64,000 nt of DNA, from the NCBI GenBank assembly GCA_947568835.1, contig OX387606.1, forward strand, positions 17,360,001-17,424,000. Reading direction: 5' to 3'. Source of the stretch: Protonemura montana (lineage: Eukaryota; Arthropoda; Insecta; Plecoptera; Nemouridae). A model generated the notes under the pieces. That model made no database searches. It saw nothing but the letters and a program-made list of their open reading frames with translations, and had not been told where the DNA came from. Each line of letters begins with the position of its first letter. Within the stretch, counting starts at the first letter, position 1. Position numbers and translations under genes: made by a program. Below, piece after piece: positions 49,481 through 61,745 of this stretch.

Positions 49481-52148
49481 GAACGGCAGCATTGAGTTGT
49501 TACATAACATCGAGAGTATGTAGTGTAAAGTGCATTTGTGCATTCCTAAAAATTATTTTCAGACAAGAAATATGTAAAGATTTGCAGTCGAGCAATGAAA
49601 AATGTAATTGTGTCCACCTTTTATTTGCATTGGTATTTCCTCACGCATGCACCGCATATAGGAAAACTTTCCAATAATATTTCCGATTATTCACAAAACA
49701 TTTTCACTATTGCAAATTGTCATTTCTTGGAGCTTAAAAAACAGTCAACAAAGTCCTGCAACATTTTCAATTATTGCCACACAATGTTGACCTATATATA
49801 AGGTTCGTATAGAGATGATGGAAATTGTTACACTGTTAGCTTTCAGCAGAAAAAAACCAGACCGGCGTGGAAGCCAGCAAAGAGATATGCAATTAACGCA
49901 GGAGCTCACCGCTCGGGTATTTACTCGTTTTGTTTTCAATGAGCTCCTGCCCTAGGTGATCTCTGCAGCTGACTCTACAAACAGATCATTGTTACTTTTG
50001 TATAAAACTCAGTTCTATTCGAGGGGGAGTAATGATGTTCTACCATAGCGCCAATGTTAAACTGTCTTTGCGAAAAATGGCTCCCATATGACTACTTTTT
50101 CGAGAAAAATGAAAAATATTTGTAGGTCGTTTTGAATGTTAAGAAATTTAACTTTGTTATTTCTCGCAGAGATCTCGAATTTGAGACTGGTTTTTGCTTA
50201 ATCAATATTAATTGATACTAACCTTAATGATTGACATGCAAATATCGATATTTTGAGTCGTAATTATGGGATTTTAGAGGTTTGTTAAAAAGAACGGTCG
50301 TAAGCGCCATCAAGTGCCACCTACGTTACCACATGTTGCCGGCTCGTTTGCTCAGTAGAACATTTATCATTGACACATGTCCTCTGTCTAAACCTATTCT
50401 CTCAACGGTAGTCATCTTCATACCCTGCATACCGTGTACGCAATGCAATGGTAGTACATACTGGTTGTCACAAAACTCCGAAGTTATGATGCATTTTTGT
50501 TACATTTCTGCAACGAGTTCAATTCTAAACTCCAGTTTTTTTACGTGGTAAAAATGAAGGTTTTTTTGTGACAAAACGATGCCAGAAGAAATAAATTTGC
50601 ATTACGTGCAATGCACAATTGTGTACTTCCGGACGGACATAAAATTGATGTTCATTGTCATATTTATAGATGACCCATATAACACGGTTGTTAATTCTAC
50701 TATATGATGTGCGTGTATGAGCTGTGTGGTCTGCATCTACATGGTAATTTATTTTTATTTATCAGTAAGATTGTAGGGTGGTCACAAGGGTGGTAACATT
50801 GGAAAATAGAAGAATGAAAATTCGAAGAACGAAAACGCTGTAAAAGAAGTGATGCATGAGTTGTGGGAACATTCTAGGTAAAGATTTGCAAACAAAATGC
50901 GTTGCGTTAAATTAGCAGAAAGAATATGCGTGGGATTGTTGAAATTGTATACATGAACAAAGGTAGTCGGAAAGTGTACGCGATTTTATGGATGCACCAG
51001 CACTTCATTCATTTACTTATTTAAGTGCAATTTTCATATAAAATCAATGTCAGTCTTTGTAGATAGTACCAATGCCCGTGAATAAAAGCTATGAAAAATA
51101 ACAACGTGCTCGAGTTCTATATCAGAATGTAGAAAATCTTTGTCATATTTTGACGAATATACTTCAAGATGGTCTATTGAAGTCGTCCAGAGATTCGCAT
51201 AAAAATAAGAATATGTTTGGCTTCATATTGATCGACTTGGAGTACCACTATCCGGTTCAACAAACAAGAATGAAATGGGAAGGATTCAAAAATTATTTCG
51301 AAAAGTTTCGGAAACTCATCATCTTTGAGTGATCGGCGAGCTACAGTTCTGTTGGCTGAATGAGATCCAATTATATAAATTACAACATATTTCCTCACAA
51401 TGTATTCGATACAAAACATATAGAATCATATTGTAATATTTATCTGCCACAGACTTTCACTTCTTTTCACTCAAATTTTCACTAGAACTCAATTTATTTC
51501 CTGTGAAAATGTTTACCTGGTTTTCTTTCTGTGGTCACGTGTTACCAAACTGATTCACGTCAAAAGTTCAATCTAGCGTGCCACGGAATCAATTTCGTCG
51601 GAAAATCAGTCTAAAAATGTAATATATTTTCCGCGTTTCACTCGACTATTTCCGTATTCTCGGAAAATGATTCAAGTGTCATCTCTCATATGTGATATGA
51701 ACGCATGGTGGATTTTACCATTGAAATCAAAATCACGTGATAACTTGGGGGATAAATTGCTCTAAAAGTAAGCACACTAATAGAGGATCGGAAACCGCTT
51801 TTAAGTAACATGGACAATATCACAGGACTTCTTTTTATTTATTTAGCAACGAAAATAAACAAATCCACAACTCGAAGCGCGTGTAAGCATCGTCACTCGT
51901 GCTTTGGACTTGTATTTTTCTGTGTGATCACTCACGGTAGTCGTTTTTTAACAATACGTATTGAACCACATGCTTTTAAAACCTTTTTGATTAACCACTA
52001 ATTAACCTTCGTACAGGATATGTGTTATGTAAATCAATGATAAAATAAATAAAAACGAAATCATGCAATTTGTGGCGTTGTTGCATACGACATTTGAATC
52101 TGATTACATTTTAAAAGCTCTAGAGCTTCATAGTAATTGTTGTTTATA
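49481..52148. other. non-coding stretch, no gene seen
   Basis: AT-rich DNA with open frames under 90 codons and no recognised repeat. Confidence 0.5.
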
Positions 52149-52176
52149 AGTAGGGGAGACTGGGGCTAGTTGTTAC
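52149..52176 (+). repeat. left TIR of the deleted element
   Basis: 28 bp, one mismatch to the complement of 53284-53311. A second related motif (GGGGCAAGTTGTT) follows at once at 52178-52190. Confidence 0.8.
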
Positions 52177-52732
52177 AGGGGCAAGTTGTTTCAATAGACT
52201 TTAAAAATAGGGGATTTGAAATATCGCGGTGTCATTAATATCAGTGTTAGCTATTAGGTCGCTCGTCAGTCTGAAACTTTAAAACTAGTCCGAAGCGCCG
52301 AAATACGGAAATAATTTGAGATAAAACGATTTGAACACCACGAGGCAAGATATATTTTTTTTCTTTTTTCCTTCCCAGCTGTTTAATTTTAATGCAATCC
52401 CCAAATGAGTTGTGTTACCTGTTAGCCCCATATTTTCTTGTAATGCCAATAGTTATTTCCGGGCTGATAATCCTATAGGTCGTGAAATAATAGCACTAAT
52501 GTAATTGAAGTGCTACTGGGGCTAGTTGTTACTGTTCATTTTTTGTGTGGGTCTGGACATGATGTGAGATTATGGGACACTGCCTTTTCTATTTTACGCT
52601 GGATTTATTTTTTGGGTTTCATATTCCGTTTGTACAAAATATAACATGGTTGTTTCCATTAGATTTCCAGGTTTTAAAATGCGAATTTATATGAGGAACA
52701 TTGACATATTGACATAATATGAGATAAGAAGC

Positions 52733-52932
52733 GAAAAGCGCCAACGGACGTCAACAAGAACTCTCCTCCGGAGGAGGACGACGAAGACTGCGTTTGTTTT
52801 GTCTGTTCTCAACTCTTCTCCAAATCAGGCCCCGCAGAACTAGACTGGATTCAGTGCATTCAGTGTTCGGCTTGGGCGCATGTGAAGTGTATTGTATTCA
52901 CACTAGAGTTTATTTGTGTAGATTGCATTTAA
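52733..52932 (+). pseudogene. transposase C-terminal remnant with PHD-like finger
   Basis: An open stretch ending in TAA reads KRKAPTDVNKNSPPEEDDED, then a Cys/His pattern: CVCFVC, W, CIQCSAWAHVKC, FICVDC. The CxxC...CxxC.W.H..C...CxxC order is the PHD-like tail common in pogo/Tigger transposases, and it corresponds in layout to the tail of the 552-aa protein at 932-2590 (basic linker, acidic patch, zinc finger). The HTH and catalytic domains are missing, so no active enzyme can be made. Confidence 0.75.
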
Positions 52933-53064
52933 GCGATTGATACAGTTGAAAGTTGATCCAGTAAACATAACATTTCACTTAAAAAATAATCCCTCATATA
53001 CATTATCTATTAAACATAATTTATAATCAGCTCATTTTTGTTTTTCCCCTATTAACTAGGTACT

Positions 53065-53120
53065 GTAACAACTTGCCCCTGACCTGTAACAACTTGCCCC
53101 GACAAGGGGCAAGTTGTTAC
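53065..53120. repeat. direct copy plus perfect 15-bp hairpin in the deleted element
   Basis: GTAACAACTTGCCCC occurs at 53065-53079 and again at 53086-53100. The second copy is followed after 5 bp by its exact complement (53106-53120). All are versions of the TIR-internal motif. Confidence 0.85.
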
Positions 53121-53283
53121 ACTTTACAATCAGGCAAATTTTACGTTATCACGTGCCTATTAAAAAAATTATCAATGTTATAAAAATTATTTCTATTAGT
53201 CAAAATATGTGCAAATACATTGCCAAATTTAAAATCCATGAAAATTTTGTTAAATGTCCACAAAAAAATCAAACGTCGAAATT

Positions 53284-53311
53284 GTAATAACTAGCCCCAG
53301 TCTCCCCTACT
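53284..53311 (-). repeat. right TIR of the deleted element
   Basis: Complement of the left TIR with one mismatch, ending in CTCCCCTACT. Confidence 0.8.
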
Positions 53312-53312
53312 G

Positions 53313-56300
53313 ACAATTAGTTTTTAATTTGACATACAGCGTAAATATCACACGAAACATTAAAAAAAAGCACGTTAAGAAAGTACTGAGGGCAAGTTTT
53401 AAAAAGGCCAGTAAAAATGATAAGAATAATCTAATTGGTCGTGACCATGGAGATGAGCATTTTTTTAACCAAGCATTGTTAAACTGGAACTTATAATTTC
53501 CGGTTAAAATGGCCATGGTCTCAGCCAATCAGATACAGCTTTTTACATCCCAACCACCATCTTTTTAACTGGGCATAGTACATCTGGCCCTTAACCCTTT
53601 TCTGGTTCAAAATATATTGACAGTAAAACAAGGGAACATAATAAATTAGTTTGAAAAAAAGTTGATTTATATGGTAACGATGCAATTTCTATTACAGTAA
53701 AATCATTCGCCAATACTTGCATTTTAACTATAATATAATGAAAAATAAAGAAAATTTCGGATGACATTCGACATCGGCCTGGAAAGGGTTATATTGTACA
53801 CTTACCAATCTCTGTCTAAACCTTTGTGAATGGCACACAATCGCATAGCATACAGATTACGAATAGAAATTGCTACGAGCCATCGAAACGTACATACCAC
53901 TTGCTCGCCTGGTAATTTAGCCAAAGGCATTGCATGCACAGAGAGTGCACGTAAGTACATGGTAAGGGCGTAAGAAGGATTCCCGTCAGATAATGCAGTT
54001 GGAAACAAGAAGAGAAGTCGCCTCGAAGCTATGTGAGGAACTAGAGCGTTGTGCAACGACGTCTTGACAGAAGGCAGGTGGTTAATTTGGAAGGTATATT
54101 GCCGACGATTGCTTACATTCTCGCAAGACAGGTCTTGTGTATTTATTTCTCTGACTGGCAGTCATTGAATATTTAAGGTGTCTGAAACTCTTCCTCTCTT
54201 TGTCATATTTAACATTGCAATGTTCACGTGAAATTTAAGTGTACAATATCTGGAAAATTATCACGAGTGTACCAAGAGGTTTCCTTGTTGTTTCTCGCTC
54301 TCTGTACCGTCACTTTCAAATTATGTCTCTCTCTAGTATAGAATAGCATGAAAAAGATGATACTATCCCTAGGGTTGCCCCCCTCCCCCCCCCCCCCAGA
54401 ATTGATACCTACTGATGTATGAAATTTAAAAAATAACTCCCAATACTGTACATCTGACAAATAAATTCCTATCAACTGCTCGAAAAGTAAAATATCTTGA
54501 CACGGCAAAAGCTTTACAAAAAAATTAAGATGGTGGACATCAGCGGATAATGACAGTTGGCCCACGTGTCACCCCAAAACGACCGGTGGCGCCTCTACAA
54601 AAACCTAAAATTCAGTGGTCTATTGCAGTGAGTAACGGTCATTGAATGCTGTTCAGACTTCGATAATGTATCTTAAAACAACGCAACATGCAATGCATCA
54701 GCAGCACCATACATCTCTATTATCGCTTATCCCATCGGGTGAATTGTGTGAAGTGGTTAAATCGAGTATCTGGTGAAAATGCCTTTAGATTCCCGTAAAT
54801 AACTCGATAGCGAATAAATCTAAGCAGTAGCAGACTCGATTTATTTTTGAGAACGCTAGCTGCATTAGGACGATTCTGGTTGCCAGTTGGTGTTGCCAAG
54901 TGTGTCACGATTTGCTTAGGGCTATGCACAATAGAGGAGGAAACGCCAAGAGTGGCCAACATTCTAGACAAAGTGAAAAGAAAAAGAAAACGACGCAAGG
55001 TAATTAATTTGCATTGCGAGGTCGTCCGTGGCTGGGACCCGCGACGAAGGCGCGCCTGGTGTTAAACTACGCGTTTATAATACAAATTAACGTAATCCAC
55101 CGAGTGAATTTTAGAACACAGGAAAAACGCCCTTTTCTGGGATACGATTACAGCGCGGCAAATGGTTCAAACTGAGCACAGTAAACCAGATAATTAAAAA
55201 TTACATTTTGTTATCTGAATTCTGAACTATAAACGTAAATTTTCAGGAACACTTGTTTTCTTCGTATTGCTCATCTTTTGGGGACGCTAAGACATCAGTT
55301 CATAAAACAAAAGTTGCTATCCAGCTGGAAAGAAATTATTTTTTCGTAATTACAAACTCGAGGGTATTTTCATGAAAAGTACAGATTTTATGACATCCTA
55401 TATAGGATGCAACGAGCTCGTTCTCGCCACCTGCAGGTGAATCTCGACTCGTCGTTTCTTCTCCCCAGGTGTCTTATCTGAGTGCGCCTTAACAAAGTGC
55501 TCGCCCGTTTTCCGCGACCCACCTGACCCAATTTGCATGCACAGTGCCGGCGACGCTGTCTTAATTTTAAACTACTTTACGATGTATTAGCTACAGATGC
55601 TCTAGTAGAACAATTTCAACGATATTCTCACCACTTTCACGCCGTTTTATTTCGTCATTTATCAGGTCATATTTACTCGCTTCGTGTTTATGCTAGATAT
55701 AATTGTGGTTTTCCGTACGGTAGGTAACATATAAAAATAAATTCAGTGATTTGGCAGACGCTAATGTATTGGAAAGGAAAATGTAATGAAAATAGAGCAC
55801 GGAGCAATGAAATCCAATAGTGTTGGAACAGACAAGGTGTGAAGGAGTGCTTCTCGTGTGCCAGAGAATACTTTGGCCCGGGAAATTACGATTGATTGTT
55901 TTTAACCACGCAATTTCAACTACATTCTCTAGATGAGTTGACCATGTAATTTATTTGTTGGAGGGCAACGTACGAAATATTTAACTTTACAGTTGGAATA
56001 GTTTTTGAACAATGTATATATATGTCAGGATTTTAGCTTCATTGCCTCAACTTATAACGATTAACGATAATAACTTATAATGATTCGAGTAAAGTGATGA
56101 GTATATTCATTGTTGTTCAGGACAGTGCTATAGTAAGATGCTATAATCGTCGACGACCGTTTCCTACGTTGATGCTGCGATGAACTCCTAAGATGTTTGC
56201 TGGCGGAAGCTAGTCTTTGACTTAAACCAGACGCGTACAAAACCAAATACAAAAAAAAAAAACACGATAATAATTCTAACCTATAAAACTGTTCGCACTT

Positions 56301-58014
56301 AATTTAACTCCGATCGTTTTTTACGTTTTTCATATTATTTATTTTCCCAAAATATTATAATAATAGCGTGGGTTGAAATCGCCACAGACCAATCGAGCCT
56401 AGCGTCAAGCCCGGCACACGCTTTTTTGTTTTGACTGCTTGCTGTAAACAGTGTTCCAAGATGATTTATTTTTAGATCAATGTCGACAAGTACATTATTC
56501 TCCTCGCAAAGCGCGGATATTGCGGGTCGAGCAACTAGATTATTTGGCGTCGCAGTCCATCGCGGCACATGATTTGCGATAAGTGTTACGTGCACTGCTG
56601 CGAAACGCGTGCGCTAAAAGAATTTTCTTCCTCGCTGCTTTTACTTTCCCCCAGTCGGGAAATTCACGCAATGGAATGGCTATTTTCACGCCGGCTCTGC
56701 CGTGCGAACACTCAGACAGGAATTAAACATTCCGGGATATGGTTTTCTGCAGAATCCTGGTAAATATTTCAGATGCGATTTAATCGGGGAATGAGGCGAA
56801 GTGCGTGGTAAAACAAGAGAGACTAGGATAACTTTTGGAAAATTTCTTGAAAGTATAGAAAATACCTATTCACCAAAAAAGCTTGCATTGTTTGAAAGAG
56901 TAAAGAAAATCGTTGGTTACATTGTTAAGCAGCTGAACATGACTCAGAAAATGGTGCTGGTTTTTCCCTAGCCTAACCAAGTTTATGACGAAAACCTCGA
57001 AGAAAATTTTCCTCTTGAACTTCCAAGGCAGGCGAAAGTACGAAATTGGGACGAAGCTAGAGAGGGTGTTGAGAGAGTCTGGTGTTTTTTATACTTTTAA
57101 TAAACTTGCAGGATGGCGGATTTTAAGTGACGACAGCACACGCAGCATCGTATTTCAGAGACGGTCGGAGGTCAGTTGAAGCCAGCAAAACAAGCGGACC
57201 TGAGCACATACTGGCCTAAAGCTACCCCACTAACTACGTCAGTAGATAATCGAAACATGTTTCTTCCGACTGAATTAATGTTAAGATATTCACCTCGCAG
57301 CCTCCAATGAGGAGCTGATCTCTGCACGCCCGTGTAAACACTTTGATGGCAAGTGATACCATTACTGCAGTATTCTGGCTGCTTTTGTAAGTTTCAAAAG
57401 AATATCATACCTTAATTGAATGCATCAAAATGGTTTTTGCATGGCATCGTACACTTGTTTGAAGTTAAGAGAGGGTTTAGCTATACTACGTCATGTTTGC
57501 AGAGGGCGATTGATATTTTATGCTTTTGTAAAATATGCAAAAATGTGAGTTTAGCAGTCTGACCGCATAGCAACTTATAACAAAACAGAATATAGATTTA
57601 CTTCACTTTTGAGTTTGAGTGCATGAAACGAAAAAAAACGAAAAACGAAAAAAAAAAAAGATTTAAACAAGTTGAAACGGACGATATTAAAATTGTTGGC
57701 GTCCAAATATCAAACACAAAGAACCTATTTAGACTTCAATATTGCGACCCCTTTAATTTTCTTACTCCACTTTCAACAGAATAAAGTTTTCAAAACAACT
57801 ACCTCCATCAATATCACAGTTAACTTCAAGGCTTGACAGGAATACCAATTTCCACCATACATATTAGATCACTAGCTAATACACCTTCATTACAGACCAC
57901 AAAAATACAGCCCCGTTATATAATTTGCAAATCCCATCACGACAAATCAAAATATCATTCAAGATTACCTTGATCAATAATTCACAATCGAAACGTTATG
58001 ATAATCCAATGAGA
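53313..58014. other. non-coding stretch, no gene seen
   Basis: It contains a C-rich tract (54378-54397, C6 then T then C13). Open frames are short. No gene, RNA or element recognised. Confidence 0.5.
54378..54397 (+). repeat. poly(C) tract
   Basis: C6, one T, then C13. Confidence 0.9.
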
Positions 58015-58180
58015 CACGCGAGTGGCCGAGCGAACCGCGACGCCGACGGAGGGAAAGCGATGCCGTCGCGACGCCGTACCAAGCACTACTGAGCCATTAC
58101 AGACGCCGAGCGTCGGTCTCCTAAACGGTGGTGGTGTACACGAAAATAGCTCGCCGATTCTATGCCGCCATCTAGCATGC
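58015..58180. other. CpG-rich island of unknown role
   Basis: A short GC-rich block with CGACGCCG-type sequence, open on both strands (73 and 99 codons, low-complexity). The plus frame opens MAERTATPTEGKRCRRDAVP. It could be a promoter/first exon of an unseen gene, but there is no further support. Confidence 0.3.
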
Positions 58181-61100
58181 CATATTATATTTGAACAGCT
58201 CGCAGTCGTTATCGGGTATATATCGCTCGTGGGAACGATGTGAATTGTAGAAGGGAGAAAGGAAAGAACTAAAAAAAACACATATTATTTCGATTCTGTA
58301 GAACAGTATGATCTAGATGTGAGTTTCGATTTTATACATATCGAGTTGAAAGCCGCAAGTCATTTTGACGAGAAGTCAAATCAAAATTGGTGTACGTCGA
58401 AAAATCCCACGGAATAAATTTGCATGGCGCAAAATGATATGTGGGTATAGAAAATTCAGGCCATGATATCCTGTAGTAAAAGAATTCGTGGTTGTAAATT
58501 CAGCCCCAAAGAAATTATGTAGGTAAGTGAGAAAAGAAAAAAATGCGTTTCAATCGGGCATGTTTTCAACAGCGTTAAAAAATGAGCTGAAGATCGTATT
58601 GAGTCTACTCTATTATTCGACGAGTAGGTACATAATAATCTTGAAGCAGGAAAAACTTTTTATTTTTGTTTAAAAAAAAATACGCTTACACAAGTAAACT
58701 GGCGTAAGAATCTCGTTTTTTTTTTTCTTTATGTTCGTAGTCGTGTTTGTTTGGATCTCAATCTTATGTTTCGTGGCTTGGCAATGTTATATGGCTAGCT
58801 AGGAGTAAACCAATGTATTCTAATCAAGAAACGGGAAATGGAGTAATTTATTTTTTCTTTCGCCTTATTTGTGGAATAAGAGTTTAAACCTTTGACAGCG
58901 GAAGCAGGGACTCGTGCATGCTGCTGCCATACGACTGACACGCGTGTTTGTTAGAATGGAAGACAAAGTTGCGAATGTCATGCTGCGAACGAAGAAATTA
59001 TTTTAGCCAAATAACTACACTCGACAGCGGAAAAATGACCGAAGAAAATGGTACCAGCCCCATAAAACTTGGACTTTCTGCAAAGGCGACGGATTCTAAA
59101 TAGATATTTAAAAAAAAATCAAGTTGTTTTATAAACACGCAAATGAAAGATTAATATGGCAACTCATTTTCCTTTTCCTTATTTAATGGAAAAATGATTT
59201 AATACCGGTAAACACGAAAAGTCGCAACATCTCTCCGTTGACAGAAAATTAAAACTTAATACAGGAAAATATTTCACTAGCCTGTTTATAGTTCCCCACA
59301 AATACCACAGTCGACCAAAACTTTAAGATAAATAATGTTTGTATTTTTCATAAAATATTTACCAAATTCATCTCTCAAGAAAGATTTCGCCCCGGAACTT
59401 GTGCTCCCTAGAGCCTACGCTAAAGACCATAAGATATTTATAAATCGGGCGCAAGAAACAAACGAGCGGTGCCCATCAAAACAAGAGATGGTTCATACAA
59501 AGTGATGAAGTAAGTATCGCGCGCGCACGAGCCGACGCAGGTCCCGAGACGGATCTGAACTCCCCAACCCTTCCAGCCCCAGTACTGTGGTGTGTCGAGA
59601 GGCTGCGAATAATATAGGACACTACACGTCACGGGAGCACTGACGCTGGCAAGGACCGTCCACGGACAAGCCATGGCTTTAATGATTTCAAAACTACAAG
59701 ACAAAAGAATAATTATACCACGCTTACTTGCTCGCTCTATGTTCACCAACTTGCACTAACCACATTTAAAGTTTAGAATAGCTGAACATGGTGTATACGT
59801 AACAAGTTTGAAAGAATCTCTTCACTACCTCGTTAACGTTTTAGTTTTCATAATATATTACATGATAATATTATTTGCATAATACGTTACCTATACCTAC
59901 ACACACAGCTCTGGTTCATATTCTACAGTCGCTCATTAAAAACTTTCCCAACGTTCGCAAATGGAAAAGCTCGATACGTCACAACCTATTAGAACGCTGA
60001 TTCTCCATCTACCAGTGAAAATCTTTATACTAATAATTAAATAATGCACGTTGTGAGTCGATGAAATATTGAACACCTTATCAACCACTCGCGGCTGGTA
60101 AAATAATTGATGACACACACACTTGATGAGGCCTATATGTCACGTGGGCATCGATCTGTCAAGGCGTCTGCCACGTACTCGTGACGCGTTCCTGTCGTGT
60201 TGTCGACGTCATCAAGCCTTGGTGGCAATCTCACGGCCGATGCCCACGAGGACTCCACACAATTGTCGTTCGCGTGCCAGATTGGACGGACGCACGATTG
60301 TTTGTCACTTTTATATGCCGTATATACGATCGATTTGGTGGGGGTGGATATGGCGTTTCCCTATATTTTATTTCTATTTTTACTTGGGTGCGTTTTTTGT
60401 AGGTGAATTGCGTCATGGCAGCTCCTAATAATGTAATTCATATACTATTTTTGGATACCTTATCATCATCACGACATTTAATAATTTTGTAGTAGTTATT
60501 TTGTTTTCGGTAGCTTTTGGTCGGTTATTTATAATAACACGACATGAAAAATCCGTTTTACGTCACATAAAACATACCCTGTTCAATATAATTAAGTGGG
60601 ATGGTGTAAGTATTATGTAATTGTATGCAATTGTAATTGTAATTTGGTATGTTGAAAAACACTCCAGTTTTAAGAAAACGCACCTGTTTTCTGGCCAACG
60701 TTGTAATATTATGCTGTTCACCTATAGAGTAGCTATTCCAGAGGTATCTATGCAGGGTCACATGATATGCTAATGCTTAGGCCAAATTAGGGAGACACCA
60801 ACGGCCCAAATATTTGCTCGCGGTGTAAGAAACACGAAATGCACACCGACGCGTGGTTGCTTTGCCAATATGGTTCTCACTATCAACGGCGACGCCCCGG
60901 GCGTCCACAACTAGCGACGCGACGCCATATATTTTCTTACAAGTTGAAACTTAATAATATTGCTAATGTATTCTACGAGGTGCCCAAATTATATGAAGAG
61001 TATAAAAGCTTTTATAAAGTTAAAAGAGATTATAAACTTGAACTTGCTTATAATTTAATTTTGAAAATATAATTATGCTTCGTAACGGTGGAGAAACTTC

Positions 61101-61389
61101 GTGTGCTTAAAATTAAAAAAAAAAAATAATAATTTGTTCGTAAAATAGACCGGTTGGGTGAATTTGGCACATCGGAGAGGAGATCGATGAATGCTAGACG
61201 GTATTAGATCATCAATTTGCATGGCTGAGATCAAGTTTTACTTCATAATTTAGTAAGTCTAGGTTAAATTGCAAATTCTGGTTAATAAATAAACACATCG
61301 TTAGCTTCTGCAAACAGCATCCAACGCCAGTCACCAGTAAGATACAAGTTAGATAATTTACTTTAATAGTGAATAAAAAGTTCCACCTT
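58181..61389. other. non-coding stretch, no gene recognised
   Basis: A perfect 11-bp inverted repeat (CGTGGGCATCG at 60143-60153, complement at 60238-60248) is the only structure noted. A plus-strand GTAAGTAT donor-like site occurs at about 59508, but the frame before it is only about 23 codons long. No family recognised. Confidence 0.4.
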
Positions 61390-61745
61390 GATGTAGCCAT
61401 TGATTTTAAAGGTAACGTCAGAAGGTCTAAACTTTCTGCTGAGAAACAGACCCAGCAACACGTGAAAATGGTGTTTGCCACCCGATGGCGCATGAGGCCA
61501 TCCTTTAAAACAAACCGCTAAAATTAAATAGTTATGAATCAAAATATCGTTACATATACCAATCGTTAAGTTAAGCATTAACAAAGATTAGTTGACCGTA
61601 AAGCAATCTCAAATGCGAGTAATCTGCAAGAAATAGCAAAACTAAATTTCTTAACACTTGAAACCTCGCTGACTCATAGAAGCATCATCCGTTTTTTTTG
61701 AAAAAGTAGTCATTTGGCGGATTTTTTTTGCCTAGACAGTTTCAA
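61390..61745 (+). repeat. dispersed repeat of unknown class, copy B
   Basis: Diverged relative of 49130-49480 in the same orientation; the best block is TCTCAAATGCGAGTAATCTG at about 61609-61628, flanked in both copies by similar T-rich and A-rich segments. Confidence 0.55.

Larger units (their letters stand above)
52149..53312 (+). mobile_element. internally deleted pogo/Tigger-like element
   Basis: Ends 52149-52176 and 53284-53311 are inverted repeats matching at 27 of 28 positions, starting AGTAGGGGAGACTGGGGCTA. The interior keeps several copies of GGGGC(A/T)AGTTGTTAC, including a perfect hairpin. About 1.16 kb in all, it retains only the C-terminal part of a transposase. The TIRs differ from those of the element at 513-3096, so this is a separate lineage. 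A clean TA duplication is not visible; the outer bases appear mutated. Confidence 0.8.

Noticed and set aside
59399-59515. Small plus-strand exon ending at a GTAAGTAT donor
   Set aside because: The frame before it is closed by a stop about 23 codons upstream with no clear acceptor, and no family is recognised.
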